A stretch of 64,000 nt of DNA from Candidatus Aramenus sp. CH1. GTDB taxonomy: Archaea; Thermoproteota; Thermoprotei_A; Sulfolobales; Sulfolobaceae. Positions within the stretch are counted from its first letter, which is position 1. The number at the start of each line of letters is the position of its first letter. The notes beneath the pieces are model-generated. The model was given only the letters and a program-made list of their open reading frames with translations. It was not told where the DNA came from and made no database searches. The stretch covers positions 160,070 to 224,069 of the forward strand of contig JALBWU010000004.1 of the NCBI GenBank assembly GCA_022678445.1. Direction: 5' to 3'. Shown here in pieces: positions 40,536 through 49,742 of this stretch. Both the position numbers and the translations under genes were made by a program.

Positions 40536-43160
40536 TCACTTAAAGAAGGAATCTATTGAGATAGTTGAAGCTATTTCGTCCCAACTTATTCCTAGGCTTT
40601 TCAATAGTTGCTCGAAAGTGCTTCTCACAGCGTCGTAATACTTGTCCACGTCAACTTCGCTTAGCTTCGCCAGTTGGACTGGCTTCACGCCGTCCTTACT
40701 CTTGACCTTAACAAAGAGTATAATGTCCCTTGGTAAGACCTGAATCCCGAAATTCCTCAGTAGGGCGGCGGCCTTCACGTGCTGGGGAGTGTTCTTTGTA
40801 TAGGAGTCTATGTCCCTAGACAGCATGACCCTGAAGGCCAGTTGGTCCAAGTTGTAGCCCTTGTTCTTTAACCTGTTGTACACCTCTTTAACCTTCTCCT
40901 TTATCTCCCTCTTTACGTTTTCGAGATCGGAAGGAGTGTTTATCTTGAGCATGAGGTCCTTCACCTCCTTAAAGGACTCCTTTAGGAACTCTGGCGTGTT
41001 CCTCTTCTTCACGAGCATCCCCTTTATATCCACTGAGTTGTCGGTGAAAACTCCGAAGTAGTTCTTCTTTAGACCAGAGAAGGCAACGAACTTATAGCTC
41101 TTGTCTAGCTCTAAGTCTAGGTTGAAGGTCTGTTTTACCCACTTTACTATTTCCTCTAACTTCTCCTTCGTGGGCTGGTATATGAAGAGCGAGTCTGTAT
41201 CTCCGTATAGTACTCTCAAGCCCAGTTCCTTCGCTTTACCTACAGTGCTGGTTATCACGTACCTACCTAATGCAGTCACGCTTTCAGCTACTGCAGGAGC
41301 GTAGAGGGGAAAGGTCTCAGCGCCAAATACTCCGTAAGTAGCGTTGATGAACACCTTCATGCCCCTCTGCACTACATCATACAGCATCTTCCTCTCTTGG
41401 TCTATGTTGGAATGCTTTGCCTTCTTTTTATAGATCTTGACCCTGAAGTCCCTCAACAGCCCCGTTATTACGGCGGTAATACCAGGCCTCTCCATACACA
41501 CCGTGTGCAGTACCTCTCCAGTCTCGTCCTTGACCTCAAATCTCTTCTTGCACTCTTCTGGATCCACGGTCTCATAACTCAAGTTCCAGTTCCTTATGAT
41601 TGAGGGGTACAGGGACGCGAAGTCAAGGACAGTGACGTTGAAGAAGACTCCCACTGGTGGGTTTATTACGACAGCTCCCTTGTAGCCCTTTCCCTTGATA
41701 ATCGCCGCAGTCTTCAGTTTCGAAGCCCTCTCCAGTATCTCCTCCTTTAGCGGTATCAGCCAGTTCCTCTGCCTATGCTCCCAGTAGTAGAGGTTCTTTA
41801 CCCAAGCAGATATCTCAGTCCTAGTAAGCTCCTCTATGCCTAGCTTTGATATCCTGGAGAACAGGATTATCAGCTTCCAGACTAGGTCGTTGTTGAAGGT
41901 TGTCAGCTTCAAGGTTATCTCAGAGTCCCTGAAGTTGTACTGTACTAGCTTGGAGAGGGAGAGCTCACTTATCGAGTCCACCTTGATCTTGGATATCCCG
42001 AGGAGGGCAGAAGCCACGGCGTCGAGGTTGTACTCGCTGTACTTGCCCTCAAAGGCGTAGTTCCTCACGGCCTTATTGAAGAAAAACTTGTAGAGGTCGA
42101 TGTGAAATCCCGCTAAGAACTTCGTCTCCCTGCTACCTAGGTCGAAGGGTATTTCCTCCGGAAAGAGGCCGAGCTTTAATGCCCTAAAAATGATGTAAGG
42201 GATGTCGAAGTCATCGCCGTTGAAGGTAAGGATCAGGGGGAACTTAGTAACGAGGTCAAAGAACCTCCTCAACAGCTCCTCTTCGGTCTCGAACTCCTCT
42301 ACTAGTACCCCTTCGTTGTTGACGTTACCTTCCCCCACGTCAGGCCTCTTTATTAACAGGACTAGCTTTGTGCCATCTGTCCCAGCTATGGAGATGCTTA
42401 TTATGGGAAACTCAGCCTTTACTGGGTCAGGGACCCTACCCATGGCAGGGGTGTAGACCTCGATGTCTATGGCAGCTCTCTTGATTGAGGGAACTTCAGA
42501 CTCGAAAAGCGGTGCCCAGTTCAAGGCTGTTTCCTTTGTCATCTCGTCTACGTCAGCAAAGGCCTGCACTACCTCGTCGACGTTGACGTCTATCTTAACG
42601 GACTCAAGTCTGCCCTTTTTCACTACGTAGGGCATCCCGGGGATTAGGCCCATGTCGTAGATGTAGTTGTTGTAGTACTTGATGTGGGCCTCGTAGGCCC
42701 TTGGGACGTGGTTTCTCATCCTCCTCACGGCCAAAGGGTCCTTCACGACTATCTTCGTTAACCTTATCTTCTTCTGAGTGTAGGGGTCTACCTTGTAGAC
42801 CACCTCAAGGTGGTCAAATGAGGGATCCTTTATTATCTTGGGTATTTGCCTAACTTGTTCTGGGTCGAGGTCCACGAGAAAATAGGACTTGTGGCCAGTA
42901 TTGTCGTAAAGTATCCTGACTTCCTGTTTCGCTGGGTCGTAAAGCTTGCAAACTGCCTTGCCCTTTTTCCCGTCGTAGTCTACCGAGAGCAGGTAGTACG
43001 TCCTTCCTTCTTCCGCCTCCTTGAGCCAGTTGCCCTCTCTCCTCTTCCTTTGAGCCTCTTCCTTGGGCTCCTCGGCTTCTCTCTTTTCCTCCTCTTGGCG
43101 TTGCGTATTTCGATCTAGCTTCAATGAAGAGAAGTCAAAGAGCGTAATCTGTTTAGCCAC
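40536..43160 (-). CDS. polB1: DNA polymerase B1 (replicative)
   Basis: The main replicative family B polymerase of crenarchaea. The 3'-5' exonuclease ExoI motif is [10 protein letters not shown] (about residue 233), and ExoII is [13 protein letters not shown]. Polymerase motifs are [13 protein letters not shown] (about 535), [12 protein letters not shown] (about 630) and YGDTDSLF (about 685). The N-terminus is a charged, probably disordered tail ([21 protein letters not shown]) beginning [13 protein letters not shown], which could be a clamp or partner-binding peptide. It is 874 residues, usual for PolB1. ATG start. Confidence 0.96.
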   Translation of the reverse strand: MAKQITLFDFSSLKLDRNTQRQEEEKREAEEPKEEAQRKRREGNWLKEAEEGRTYYLLSVDYDGKKGKAVCKLYDPAKQEVRILYDNTGHKSYFLVDLDPEQVRQIPKIIKDPSFDHLEVVYKVDPYTQKKIRLTKIVVKDPLAVRRMRNHVPRAYEAHIKYYNNYIYDMGLIPGMPYVVKKGRLESVKIDVNVDEVVQAFADVDEMTKETALNWAPLFESEVPSIKRAAIDIEVYTPAMGRVPDPVKAEFPIISISIAGTDGTKLVLLIKRPDVGEGNVNNEGVLVEEFETEEELLRRFFDLVTKFPLILTFNGDDFDIPYIIFRALKLGLFPEEIPFDLGSRETKFLAGFHIDLYKFFFNKAVRNYAFEGKYSEYNLDAVASALLGISKIKVDSISELSLSKLVQYNFRDSEITLKLTTFNNDLVWKLIILFSRISKLGIEELTRTEISAWVKNLYYWEHRQRNWLIPLKEEILERASKLKTAAIIKGKGYKGAVVINPPVGVFFNVTVLDFASLYPSIIRNWNLSYETVDPEECKKRFEVKDETGEVLHTVCMERPGITAVITGLLRDFRVKIYKKKAKHSNIDQERKMLYDVVQRGMKVFINATYGVFGAETFPLYAPAVAESVTALGRYVITSTVGKAKELGLRVLYGDTDSLFIYQPTKEKLEEIVKWVKQTFNLDLELDKSYKFVAFSGLKKNYFGVFTDNSVDIKGMLVKKRNTPEFLKESFKEVKDLMLKINTPSDLENVKREIKEKVKEVYNRLKNKGYNLDQLAFRVMLSRDIDSYTKNTPQHVKAAALLRNFGIQVLPRDIILFVKVKSKDGVKPVQLAKLSEVDVDKYYDAVRSTFEQLLKSLGISWDEIASTISIDSFFK

Positions 43161-43261
43161 ATTATACTATTTTGAGGGAATACTCTTTAAGTATTAATGC
43201 ATGAGATGACAAGAATACTGGATGGAATAGTTTTAATTTCAAACTATCTTGATTTTCAAAT

Positions 43262-43336
43262 GGACCCGTAGCTCAGCCAGGACAGAGCGGAGGCCTTCGG
43301 AGCCTTAGGTCGCGGGTTCGAATCCCGCCGGGTCCG
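43262..43336 (+). tRNA. tRNA-Arg (anticodon TCG)
   Basis: A complete cloverleaf. The acceptor stem is GGACCCG with CGGGTCC, the D stem GCTC with GAGC around a loop containing GG, the anticodon stem GAGGC with GCCTT around loop CTTCGGA, and the T stem GCGGG with CCCGC around TTCGAAT. Loop positions 34-36 read TCG, which decodes CGA (Arg). There is no intron and no encoded CCA. The discriminator base is G. Confidence 0.93.
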
Positions 43337-43443
43337 TTCACTTTCGAATAGCAATTATCCCTCTACGCAACCAAGTCTACGTAGGTGCAGTATAAGGAGG
43401 TATAAGTGACATTTATATCCCTTGAATTAGTATAATTGAAACT

Positions 43444-43689
43444 ATGGAGGACAAGGAAGAAAAGAGCGTAATAAGGAAGACGCTGGAGGAAGCCGAGAAG
43501 GCAACGCACAAAACTGCAGAGAAAGCCAAGGACGTCACTAAGACCGTGACAGAAGTGGATATCCAGGCGTCCAAGGAAATTGTAGACACGAGTGTAGACG
43601 TGGCCAAGGAAGTAGGAAAGGGAGCATTAGACGTCGGCAAGACGACCCTAGATGCCACAAAGAAGATTGCGAAGAAGTTTTTAAAGTAA
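43444..43689 (+). CDS. small LEA-like amphipathic helical protein
   Basis: An 81-residue, highly charged protein with no hydrophobic core. Repeating units of about 11 residues with the pattern of K/E, A, T and V (KATHKTAEKAKDVTKTVTEVD, then SKEIVDTSVDVAKEVGKGALDVGKTTLDATKKIAKK) resemble late-embryogenesis-abundant or apolipoprotein-like amphipathic helices. That suggests membrane surface or stress protection, but this is inference. ATG start 107 bases after the tRNA gene. Confidence 0.6.
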   Translation: MEDKEEKSVIRKTLEEAEKATHKTAEKAKDVTKTVTEVDIQASKEIVDTSVDVAKEVGKGALDVGKTTLDATKKIAKKFLK

Positions 43690-43732
43690 AGTGCCAGAAG
43701 TTTGTTCCTTTTTCCTTGAATAGTGGTCTTTT

Positions 43733-43800
43733 TCTGACCTACTCCCAGCCCTGCGAGGGTTCTGCCTAGGTCTAAGGCGTTACTCCCCTTTATGGGAGAT
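43733..43800 (-). ncRNA. predicted omega RNA (reRNA) 3' end of TnpB copy 1
   Basis: TnpB elements produce a guide RNA from their right end. On the minus strand, three short stems follow each other: CTCCC/GGGAG across the tnpB stop, GCCT/AGGC, and CCCT/AGGG. The last is followed by about 15 bases conserved with the second copy, ending GGTCAGA. The flanking sequence after it would be the guide. Predicted by analogy only; the tnpB is broken. Confidence 0.35.
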
Positions 43801-45018
43801 ACCCCGTGATGTGAAGAGAAAGGAAAGAGCCAAAGCGTTGACAATCTTCTTCGCTCCTAGTTTCACAATGTTTAACGCACTGTTGACGTCGCTGTGAAGT
43901 TTACGGCCAAAAGGACAATTACGACCAAAAGGACAGCTATCGACACCCCTTGGAATTTCTGTCAACCTTAACATCATGGAAAGCGCATAGCCGCGAAGTA
44001 TTGTACTCAACAACTAGGTACGTCTTTACGCCGTACTCGTGGAGTTTGTTCGCTAATGCGCCAACTTGCGATAAGACCAAATTTGAAGTGAACTTGTTAC
44101 CATCCTAGGAATGAAGTAAGGATAGCCCAAGTAAACCGTGGAGACGCCAAGATCCCACAAGGAGTTAGCCAAGTGAGAGGCTAAAGTTCTGTAGTAGTGA
44201 AGAAGCCTACGGTAAAGCTTAGTGACTCTTTTCCTTTCCCTCAGCACTTCTTCCCTATCACTTCTTGGACCTTTTCTGTCTCGCTCTTCAGCTCGTCGAG
44301 TTCGCGATCCTCTCCTGAAAATAGAAGTAATCGCTCTTAACTGCTGAACCGCGGTAAAATAGAACAGCACGTCCTCAACAACGACAGTAGCCAACGCGTT
44401 TACGCCAAGGTCAATTGACGCAACCTTTTCACTTTTAGGCTTCTCAACTTCTCTCTTTCGCCGTGAATAACGATAGAGTCCTTCATTGGCTTACCGCTTT
44501 TCTTTGCTACAGTCCTACCAACGTCAACGAAATGTGGGCGTAAAAGTTGTTGCCTTCAACGCGAATCTCCAGTCTACCTTGTGCGCCAAACCACCTTAAC
44601 CTACCTTCAAAGGGCATCTTCATTTCTAATCCTTCAGTAAGAGTGTGTTTTTCCTCGTTAACCTCATAACGATCTTGTCTAATGACTAGGATTTTCCTCT
44701 TTCCTCCATCTTTCCAGTAACGTGGCGGCGAGATTCGCGAATGACGGTTTTTGTTTTAATGACGAGAAGAAGGACGACCAAGTTGTTCTTCTGAAAACAG
44801 CTTGAGCGTTAACTCCTAGAACCTCCTTGTACTTCCTCCACGCGTCATTGAGGTCCACTTTCTTTTCTTGATTGTTGTCTATCGTAGTTTGTCTCGTTCC
44901 ACAGCTTTGCTGTTGCGTCTGCCAACTTCCTCAATTTCCTCTGTTTACCCACTTGGGAAGAGCCTCACAACTGCGGTTTTGACGCTTCCGGAATTGCAGG
45001 AGCAATCTGGCTCCTCAT
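43780..45018 (-). pseudogene. tnpB pseudogene (RNA-guided nuclease), copy 1
   Basis: The N-terminus MRSQIAPAIPEAS begins at ATG 45018, then several frameshifts follow. Recognisable pieces are VRLFPSG, KLADATAKLWNETNYDRQQ, VDLNDAWRKYKEVLGVNAQA, the RuvC-I block VASIDLGVNALATVVVED, VSTVYLGYPYFI, and the C-terminal KLHSDVNSALNIVKLG with the RuvC-III Asp. At least four shifts or stops are needed to read through. The region around the zinc finger holds an 18-base duplication (CPFGRNCPFGRK) not seen in copy 2. Confidence 0.85.
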
Positions 45019-45203
45019 CTTTAGTTCACCAAAGAAAGCGCCATAAAAGGAAATCGTTTTTATACTTTAAAACCTTACCCCACCTTAAAAGGCGAGGTTT
45101 GTCTTCTTTTTTATCAAAGAGAGAACGCTGGCCGCGAGAACCTCGAGCTATAGAAGGTGGCTAGTACGAGCCGAGCAGGGACTAGTAAAAAAGGTAAAAA
45201 GGT

Positions 45204-45761
45204 TTACCAGATCTTGTCTAGATCGTCGGAAGTTATCACGGGAAAGAATTGCCTCATGTTGGCCAGAGACCTCTCGTGGCCCTCCTTGTTCCTCGACGAA
45301 ACTGCATCTCTCACTATCACCGGCAAGTAGCCATAAGCGAATGCGTCCCTAGCGCTAGTCTCAACCCCCACGTCTGTCGCAATGCCCGTGAACACGATCA
45401 CGTACCTGCCCGAGTTCTTGAGTAGGAGGTCGAAGTTAGTCCCTACGAATATGCTCCACGTGTTCTTGTTTAGGATGATGTCATTCTCCTGGGGCTCCAC
45501 TGCGAGTCTCATTTCCTCTGGTTTGAACTGGAAGCCTCCCCTGTAGACGATCTTAGCTGCGGGGCTCTCGAAACCCTTAGGGTAAGGCGTTATCTTGGTG
45601 AAGACTATTGGGACGTTGGCACTCCTGGCTGACGCTATGGCCTTGTTCAACGCGTTCATGAACTCGTCCTTGTTGAAGATGGAGTTAACTAGGGCCACGT
45701 GCACGTCCCAGACCACGAGTATGGACTTCTGAGGGTTTAGAATCTCCTTGAGGGACTCCAT
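45204..45761 (-). CDS. isochorismatase-family hydrolase lacking the nucleophile Cys
   Basis: A 185-residue protein with the isochorismatase/nicotinamidase fold. The catalytic Asp is D19 (VVWDVH) and the Lys is K99 ([10 protein letters not shown]). The usual nucleophile Cys of amidases, expected in the GIATDVxV stretch, is Gly132 ([16 protein letters not shown]). Isochorismatases proper (EntB, PhzD) also have Gly here, so a vinyl-ether hydrolase-like or altered chemistry is more likely than an amidase. ATG start. Flanked by the IS element on one side. Confidence 0.8.
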   Translation of the reverse strand: MESLKEILNPQKSILVVWDVHVALVNSIFNKDEFMNALNKAIASARSANVPIVFTKITPYPKGFESPAAKIVYRGGFQFKPEEMRLAVEPQENDIILNKNTWSIFVGTNFDLLLKNSGRYVIVFTGIATDVGVETSARDAFAYGYLPVIVRDAVSSRNKEGHERSLANMRQFFPVITSDDLDKIW

Positions 45762-45801
45762 AGCTTAGATATATCTTCTTTTAGGAATTAAATCTATCTG
45801 T

Positions 45802-45891
45802 TCAATCGCGAAATTCTTCTAACAGTGCTTCCTGTCTCCGCTGCGCCTCCACTTCCACGAGGAGCTGAGCTCCGTAGGCGAGGAACTGCAT
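45802..45891 (-). CDS. possible 29-residue ORF
   Basis: ATG 45891 to TGA 45802 on the minus strand, encoding an amphipathic peptide (MQFLAYGAQLLVEVEAQRRQ, then EALLEEFRD). It lies upstream of the isochorismatase-like gene on the same strand. It contains a perfect palindrome GGAGCTGAGCTCC. It may be a real small protein, a remnant of a larger gene or chance; no family recognised. Confidence 0.3.
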   Translation of the reverse strand: MQFLAYGAQLLVEVEAQRRQEALLEEFRD

Positions 45892-45923
45892 AAAACTTTT
45901 TAGCGATGGAGGGATCGACCTAT

Positions 45924-47021
45924 ATGAACAGGGAAGTCTTAAAGATAGCCTTCTCAGCCTTCTTTGCCGACCTGGGATACCAGGCTGTGGTCGCGTCTTT
46001 CCCTTTGCTCCTCGTCTTCTACTTCCACGTGCCCATCTACGTCTACGGGGTGGTGGAGTCCTTCAGCTATGGCGTAGGACTCTTCTTTTCCTTCATGGGT
46101 GGCCTCTTGGCAGACAAGTGGGAGAGCAAAAAGGTGGCGGTGCTGGGCAACTCACTGATCGTCGTCCTATCCTTTACTGGGGTGGCTAGGGACGCGGTTC
46201 AAGCGATAGTCCTTTTCTTGACAGGGTGGTTCATGAGGAACTTTAGGTCACCTGCTAGAAGGACGATGCTAGTTGAGGTAACTGACGATGGCGAGAGGAA
46301 GAGAGCATTTGGAGTGCTCCACGCCCTTGACGTCATGGGGGGCGTGCTGGGGATCGCCTACCTGGCGACCTTTCTCTACTTTCGAGTTCCCTTCTCCGCC
46401 ATTCTCCCCTTCACGGCAATACCCATTGTTGTGAGCACCCTCCTTCTCGTCTTCACTAGTAAGGGGAAGAGGATAGAGTCAAAGGGAACCAACTTGAGGG
46501 TAGTTCTGGGCGTCCTCTTCGCCACGGCCCTCTTTGGAGTAAGTACTTACAGCCCGGGCTTTCCAATAATAACCGTGACGCAGTCTACTGACCAACTATA
46601 CCTAGGTGCCCTAACTTACGGCGTGTACCTAGGCTCCTCAGCTCTCTTTGGCTACGTCTTTAGCTTGGTTAGGATAGACGAGTTCAAGGGGCTCACGCTG
46701 GGCTACTTGGTCTCGGCCCTAGCCAGCTTGGGCTTCGTGTTCCTCTTTTCCTTTAAGGCCATTGGCCTCTACCCCATGGTCTTCCTTTTAGGCTTAGCTA
46801 TGGCGGCAGCGGAGACCTTTGAGCCGACTATAATCTCAAAGACGATTGGACAGAACGTGGGAAGGGGTATGGGCTACCTTTCCCTTGCGAGGGGAATAGG
46901 GTACTTCGTCGGGAACACCGCCATGGGCCTCCTGTATAGCCTCAGCTATAGCTACGCCTACGCCTTTGCCTTCGCCGTCTCAATGGCTTCAGCCTTTATA
47001 ATTCTCTTCATAAGGAGGTGA
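45924..47021 (+). CDS. MFS transporter
   Basis: A membrane protein of about 365 residues with 11-12 hydrophobic helices. The MFS loop 2-3 signature is present in degenerate form ([13 protein letters not shown] near residue 62). No family-specific substrate motif was found. I chose ATG 45924 (MNREVLKI): an A/T-rich box at about 45893-45900 lies 27 bases before it. The ATG at 45906 would add six residues. Confidence 0.78.
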   Translation: MNREVLKIAFSAFFADLGYQAVVASFPLLLVFYFHVPIYVYGVVESFSYGVGLFFSFMGGLLADKWESKKVAVLGNSLIVVLSFTGVARDAVQAIVLFLTGWFMRNFRSPARRTMLVEVTDDGERKRAFGVLHALDVMGGVLGIAYLATFLYFRVPFSAILPFTAIPIVVSTLLLVFTSKGKRIESKGTNLRVVLGVLFATALFGVSTYSPGFPIITVTQSTDQLYLGALTYGVYLGSSALFGYVFSLVRIDEFKGLTLGYLVSALASLGFVFLFSFKAIGLYPMVFLLGLAMAAAETFEPTIISKTIGQNVGRGMGYLSLARGIGYFVGNTAMGLLYSLSYSYAYAFAFAVSMASAFIILFIRR

Positions 47022-47054
47022 CAACGCATAACCTTTATTTTGTTTTAAGTAGAG

Positions 47055-47504
47055 ATGGTTTTTATGAGGAAAAATCTCGTAATTATTGGAATAATTTTGG
47101 TAATGGCCGGTATAGTTGTATTTTTCCTGGCAAGCACTGGGATAATTTCTACCACGGTGTCGAACGAGGTTGTCCTCCAGGGAGGAAGAAGTTACAACAT
47201 CTCCGTCACTTCTCCCTCAGTCCTAGTGTATAAGGACAACTACTCTGTCTACCTCAACGTCACTGGCTACGGAGTATCATTGAGTCCTATAGGCACGTCA
47301 AATGGGGCCATGGAGTACCAAGTTCTAATAACCTCTTCTCCCCACGTAGTGGAAATAGAGGATAACTACTCGCAACCGGTGCAAGTGATATATGTGGTGG
47401 CGCCTTTTTCATCTGCCAGCGTATACGCCGCGGTAATAGTAATAGCCGTCATCCTCTTTATTGCTGGGTTGGCTGTCGCCATTTATGGGGCGGTGAAGAA
47501 GTAG
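47055..47504 (+). CDS. hypothetical protein, two membrane helices
   Basis: A 149-residue protein. Helix one is at residues 7-27 (LVIIGIILVMAGIVVFFLA), helix two at about 121-145 (VYAAVIVIAVILFIAGLAVA). The loop between is an extracytoplasmic beta-rich domain of about 90 residues with several N-x-S/T sites (NISVTS, NVTGYG, NYSQP) suited to N-glycosylation. Family not recognised; possible Sulfolobales-specific surface protein. Confidence 0.65.
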   Translation: MVFMRKNLVIIGIILVMAGIVVFFLASTGIISTTVSNEVVLQGGRSYNISVTSPSVLVYKDNYSVYLNVTGYGVSLSPIGTSNGAMEYQVLITSSPHVVEIEDNYSQPVQVIYVVAPFSSASVYAAVIVIAVILFIAGLAVAIYGAVKK

Positions 47505-47756
47505 GACGAGAATCGACCTCTCTCCATAGTTCCGTTTAAGCGGTTTTCTGACTCCAGTTACCATCTTTTATGAAAACGTTTTACGCTAAAGGACCTAAAA
47601 CCAACGCAAGTTTTCACATCTTAATACCAAATCCCTCCATAAGCACCTCAAATTCTCCCGGAATTACTTTAGGTTGAGGCAGTGCAGCTTAACGTGAAAC
47701 TCCAGTCCTTTTTAGTCTCTTTCTCTCAGAACTTGTTCGTCACAGCGTCATTGGTC
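47505..47756. other. intergenic remnant region
   Basis: 252 bases without an intact gene. On the minus strand a short open stretch ends VIPGEFEVLMEGFGIKM and then stops near 47600. This may be the tail of a gene lost with the trehalose locus, but no family is recognised. Confidence 0.3.
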
Positions 47757-49000
47757 TCACTCGCGCCTCAGTACTGCTACTGGGGACTTGGAGAGGAGGA
47801 CTTCAAGCTCTACCTCGCCTCTTTCCAAGGCCTCCCCTGTGAGGATATCGCCGTAGCGGGAGGCAAGCTTCACGGTACCCTTGAACATCTCATCTACGTA
47901 CCTCTTGAATATCACAGTTACGCCGTTCCTCTCGAATCCACACACCCCTTCTCCTATGTAGATTGGCTTATAGGACTTGAAGAGCTCTGGGTTTTGCCTC
48001 CTGAAGTTCATCAGCTTATAGCTGACGTAAAGCTTTTCGTCAATTACCTCACACCCTTCTTTACCCTTTCTAGCTTCCTCCTCAGCTCGTCGAAGTCCAC
48101 TTTTCTCCTGTTGTCTGGGTCTACCATGGGGAAAGTGAAGGCTTCATTACCTTGGTAGACGTCGGGGACTCCTGGAGAGGTGAACTTCACTCCAGCTTGA
48201 ATTAACGAGTTCTTCCTAGTTTGTTAACTTCCTTCCAGAGCTCCTCGAACGAGCTTAAGAAGTTCCTGTCCTTAACGACGTTCCTGACGAAGGCCTCCAT
48301 CCTCTCCTCGTAATCCTTATTGGGGTTTAACTACGTCGTGTTCTCCTTTTCCTTCCTCATGGCCTTTATCATGTAGCTCACGAGCCTCTCCTCGTACTCC
48401 TTGGAGTACCCGTTCCAAGTTCTCAGCAAAGCTTGGTAAAAGCGGTACTTGTCGTTCCTCGACACGTTGTACTCTTGTTCACCTCTTCCCATTCCTTGAG
48501 CTTTGCCTCCCACTTTTCCGGGATCAACGTTAGCGAGTTTATCCTAGCCCTCACGTCCTCGCTCAGCTTAGTGTCGTGGGTTGACGTAGTTATCATCGCC
48601 CTAGGGTGAAACGCCTCCCTCTCGGCGTTCCTAACGTGGAACTCGGCACAAGATATTCCGTTACTCCATGGGGCTCCCCCTACCTTGTTCTGGGAAGCTA
48701 GGGCGTTGTAGTAGTAAGAGAGGGTGTCCTTCACGCCATTTGCCATTACCGATGGGCTCAGCTGTTCCAAGTACCTCAGCTTCTCCAAGAACTTCACGAT
48801 GACGGGGTTCAGCGTAACGCCTCTTTCACCTTTTGGTAGTCGAACCAGTTCGGGTCCTCAAACTATACACGTCCAGGCAGGATAGGTAGTCAACTACGGC
48901 TTCCCTAAATTCCTCCCGGATGTCGTACTGCCTCATCACACTCTCCACGTCTCCCTGGAACAGTTGCCCTATCACTTTCCTCTTCTCTTTAATAGGCTAA
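47757..49000 (-). pseudogene. treY: treY pseudogene (maltooligosyltrehalose synthase), headless
   Basis: The C-terminal two thirds of TreY, broken by frameshifts. From the 5' side: RKVIGQLFQGDVESVMRQYD, an HPRAMITTSTHDTKLSEDVRARIN block (48423-48797), then [13 protein letters not shown] and [11 protein letters not shown] (near 48090-48190), and the tail ending VAVLRRE at 47757. At least three frameshifts are needed. About the first 300 residues, including the catalytic barrel start, are missing. TreY normally makes the terminal trehalosyl bond in maltodextrins. Confidence 0.85.
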
Positions 49001-49127
49001 TAAAGAGATAGAACAAGGATATGATTCTTAACCTAAATCCAGTTCTTCAATACCCTACGTAGTGTAGGTAAAAAACTGATTTATTTCCTTGTTCAAGAAA
49101 TTATGTGGAAGTTACACAATTTATTGA
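49001..49127. other. junction sequence, no gene seen
   Basis: A/T-rich stretch between the broken treY and the SRPBCC remnant. No open frame or repeat recognised. Confidence 0.3.
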
Positions 49128-49250
49128 AATAAGGAGAACGCCGACGAGGTTATGAAGCACCTTGAAAATCCCTATAACTTGGTGAAGTGCGTTCCCCACT
49201 TCAAGGCATTAAGGAAGCTTAAAGAAAGAGATCGGGAACTTGAGGTCTAG
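49128..49250 (+). pseudogene. fragment of a SRPBCC/CoxG-like protein
   Basis: An open stretch without a start codon reads NKENADEVMKHLENPYNLVKCVPHFKALRKL before a TAG. The pattern DEVMxxLxNPxNLVKCVP is that of small SRPBCC-fold (CoxG-like) lipid-binding proteins. An upstream in-frame TGA and the lack of any downstream domain mark it as a remnant of about 40 codons. Confidence 0.4.
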
Positions 49251-49429
49251 TGACTCTTTACCATAAGCTTAATAGTGACAAGGGAATTTTCTCGCCTCTT
49301 TAATCATAACCGCAATAAGTTCAATGGGAAGGGTAATAAATCCTCTTTGAGTAATTTTTCATTTACTTTTTAAACTTTAATACCTACAAGAGGGAGTAAA
49401 GAGGAAGCAACTAGTAATTCCGAGTGATA
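49251..49429. other. A/T-rich spacer, no gene seen
   Basis: Nothing recognisable beyond short minus-strand coding scraps such as MIKEARKFPCHY. It follows (downstream of) the antitoxin remnant where a vapC toxin would be expected, but no PIN domain is visible. Confidence 0.3.
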
Positions 49430-49586
49430 CTAATTTCTTCTCCAATCTCTTCAACCTCATCAGGGTTTAACCTTTGCCCAATATTTCGTAGGCTTTTTAA
49501 GAGGAACAAGAAATCTTATCTCCTTCGTTAACGACAATTACCAGATCTCCCTCCTTAATTTTAGTCTCGTCGATGAGTTCCTTATG
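49430..49586 (-). pseudogene. VapB-type (AbrB/SpoVT) antitoxin remnant
   Basis: In one minus-strand frame: KELIDETKIKEGDLVIVVNEGDKI, the second half of an AbrB DNA-binding domain. After one frameshift: FLVPLKKPTKYWAKVKP, the usual VapB tail, then EVEEIGEEISI in a further frame. The N-terminal half is replaced by the tnpB fragment. The partner vapC is not visible. Confidence 0.5.
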
Positions 49587-49742
49587 GGATCTTGGCGTCT
49601 CCACGGTTTACTTGGGCTATCCTTACTTCATTCCTAGGATAAGGGTAACAAGCTCACTTCAAATTTGGTCTTTTCGCAAGTTGGCGCGTTAGTGAACAAA
49701 CTCCACGAGCACGGCGTAAAGACGTACCTAGTTGTTGAGTAC
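49580..49742 (+). mobile_element. tnpB internal fragment, copy 3
   Basis: About 160 bases nearly identical to the middle of the two other tnpB copies, but on the plus strand and without ends. It covers [15 protein letters not shown] and, after the same frameshift as the other copies, [38 protein letters not shown]. It joins the antitoxin remnant to the truncated treZ, so it was probably captured during a rearrangement. Confidence 0.8.

Larger units (their letters stand above)
43733..45115 (-). mobile_element. decayed IS200/IS605-type TnpB element, copy 1
   Basis: A TnpB-only insertion element of about 1.4 kb. The right end (low coordinates) was placed at 43733 because identity with the second copy at 63561 begins there (TCTGACCT). 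The left end has the imperfect hairpin CCTCGCC / GGTGGGG near 45070-45095, typical of IS605 ends; read on the minus strand TTTGAT lies outside it and may be the target/TAM sequence. No tnpA is present, so mobility would need a transposase acting in trans. Confidence 0.7.

Noticed and set aside
44868..45164. 98-codon plus-strand frame across the left end of the IS element
   Set aside because: It is the antisense of the broken tnpB N-terminus and terminal hairpin.
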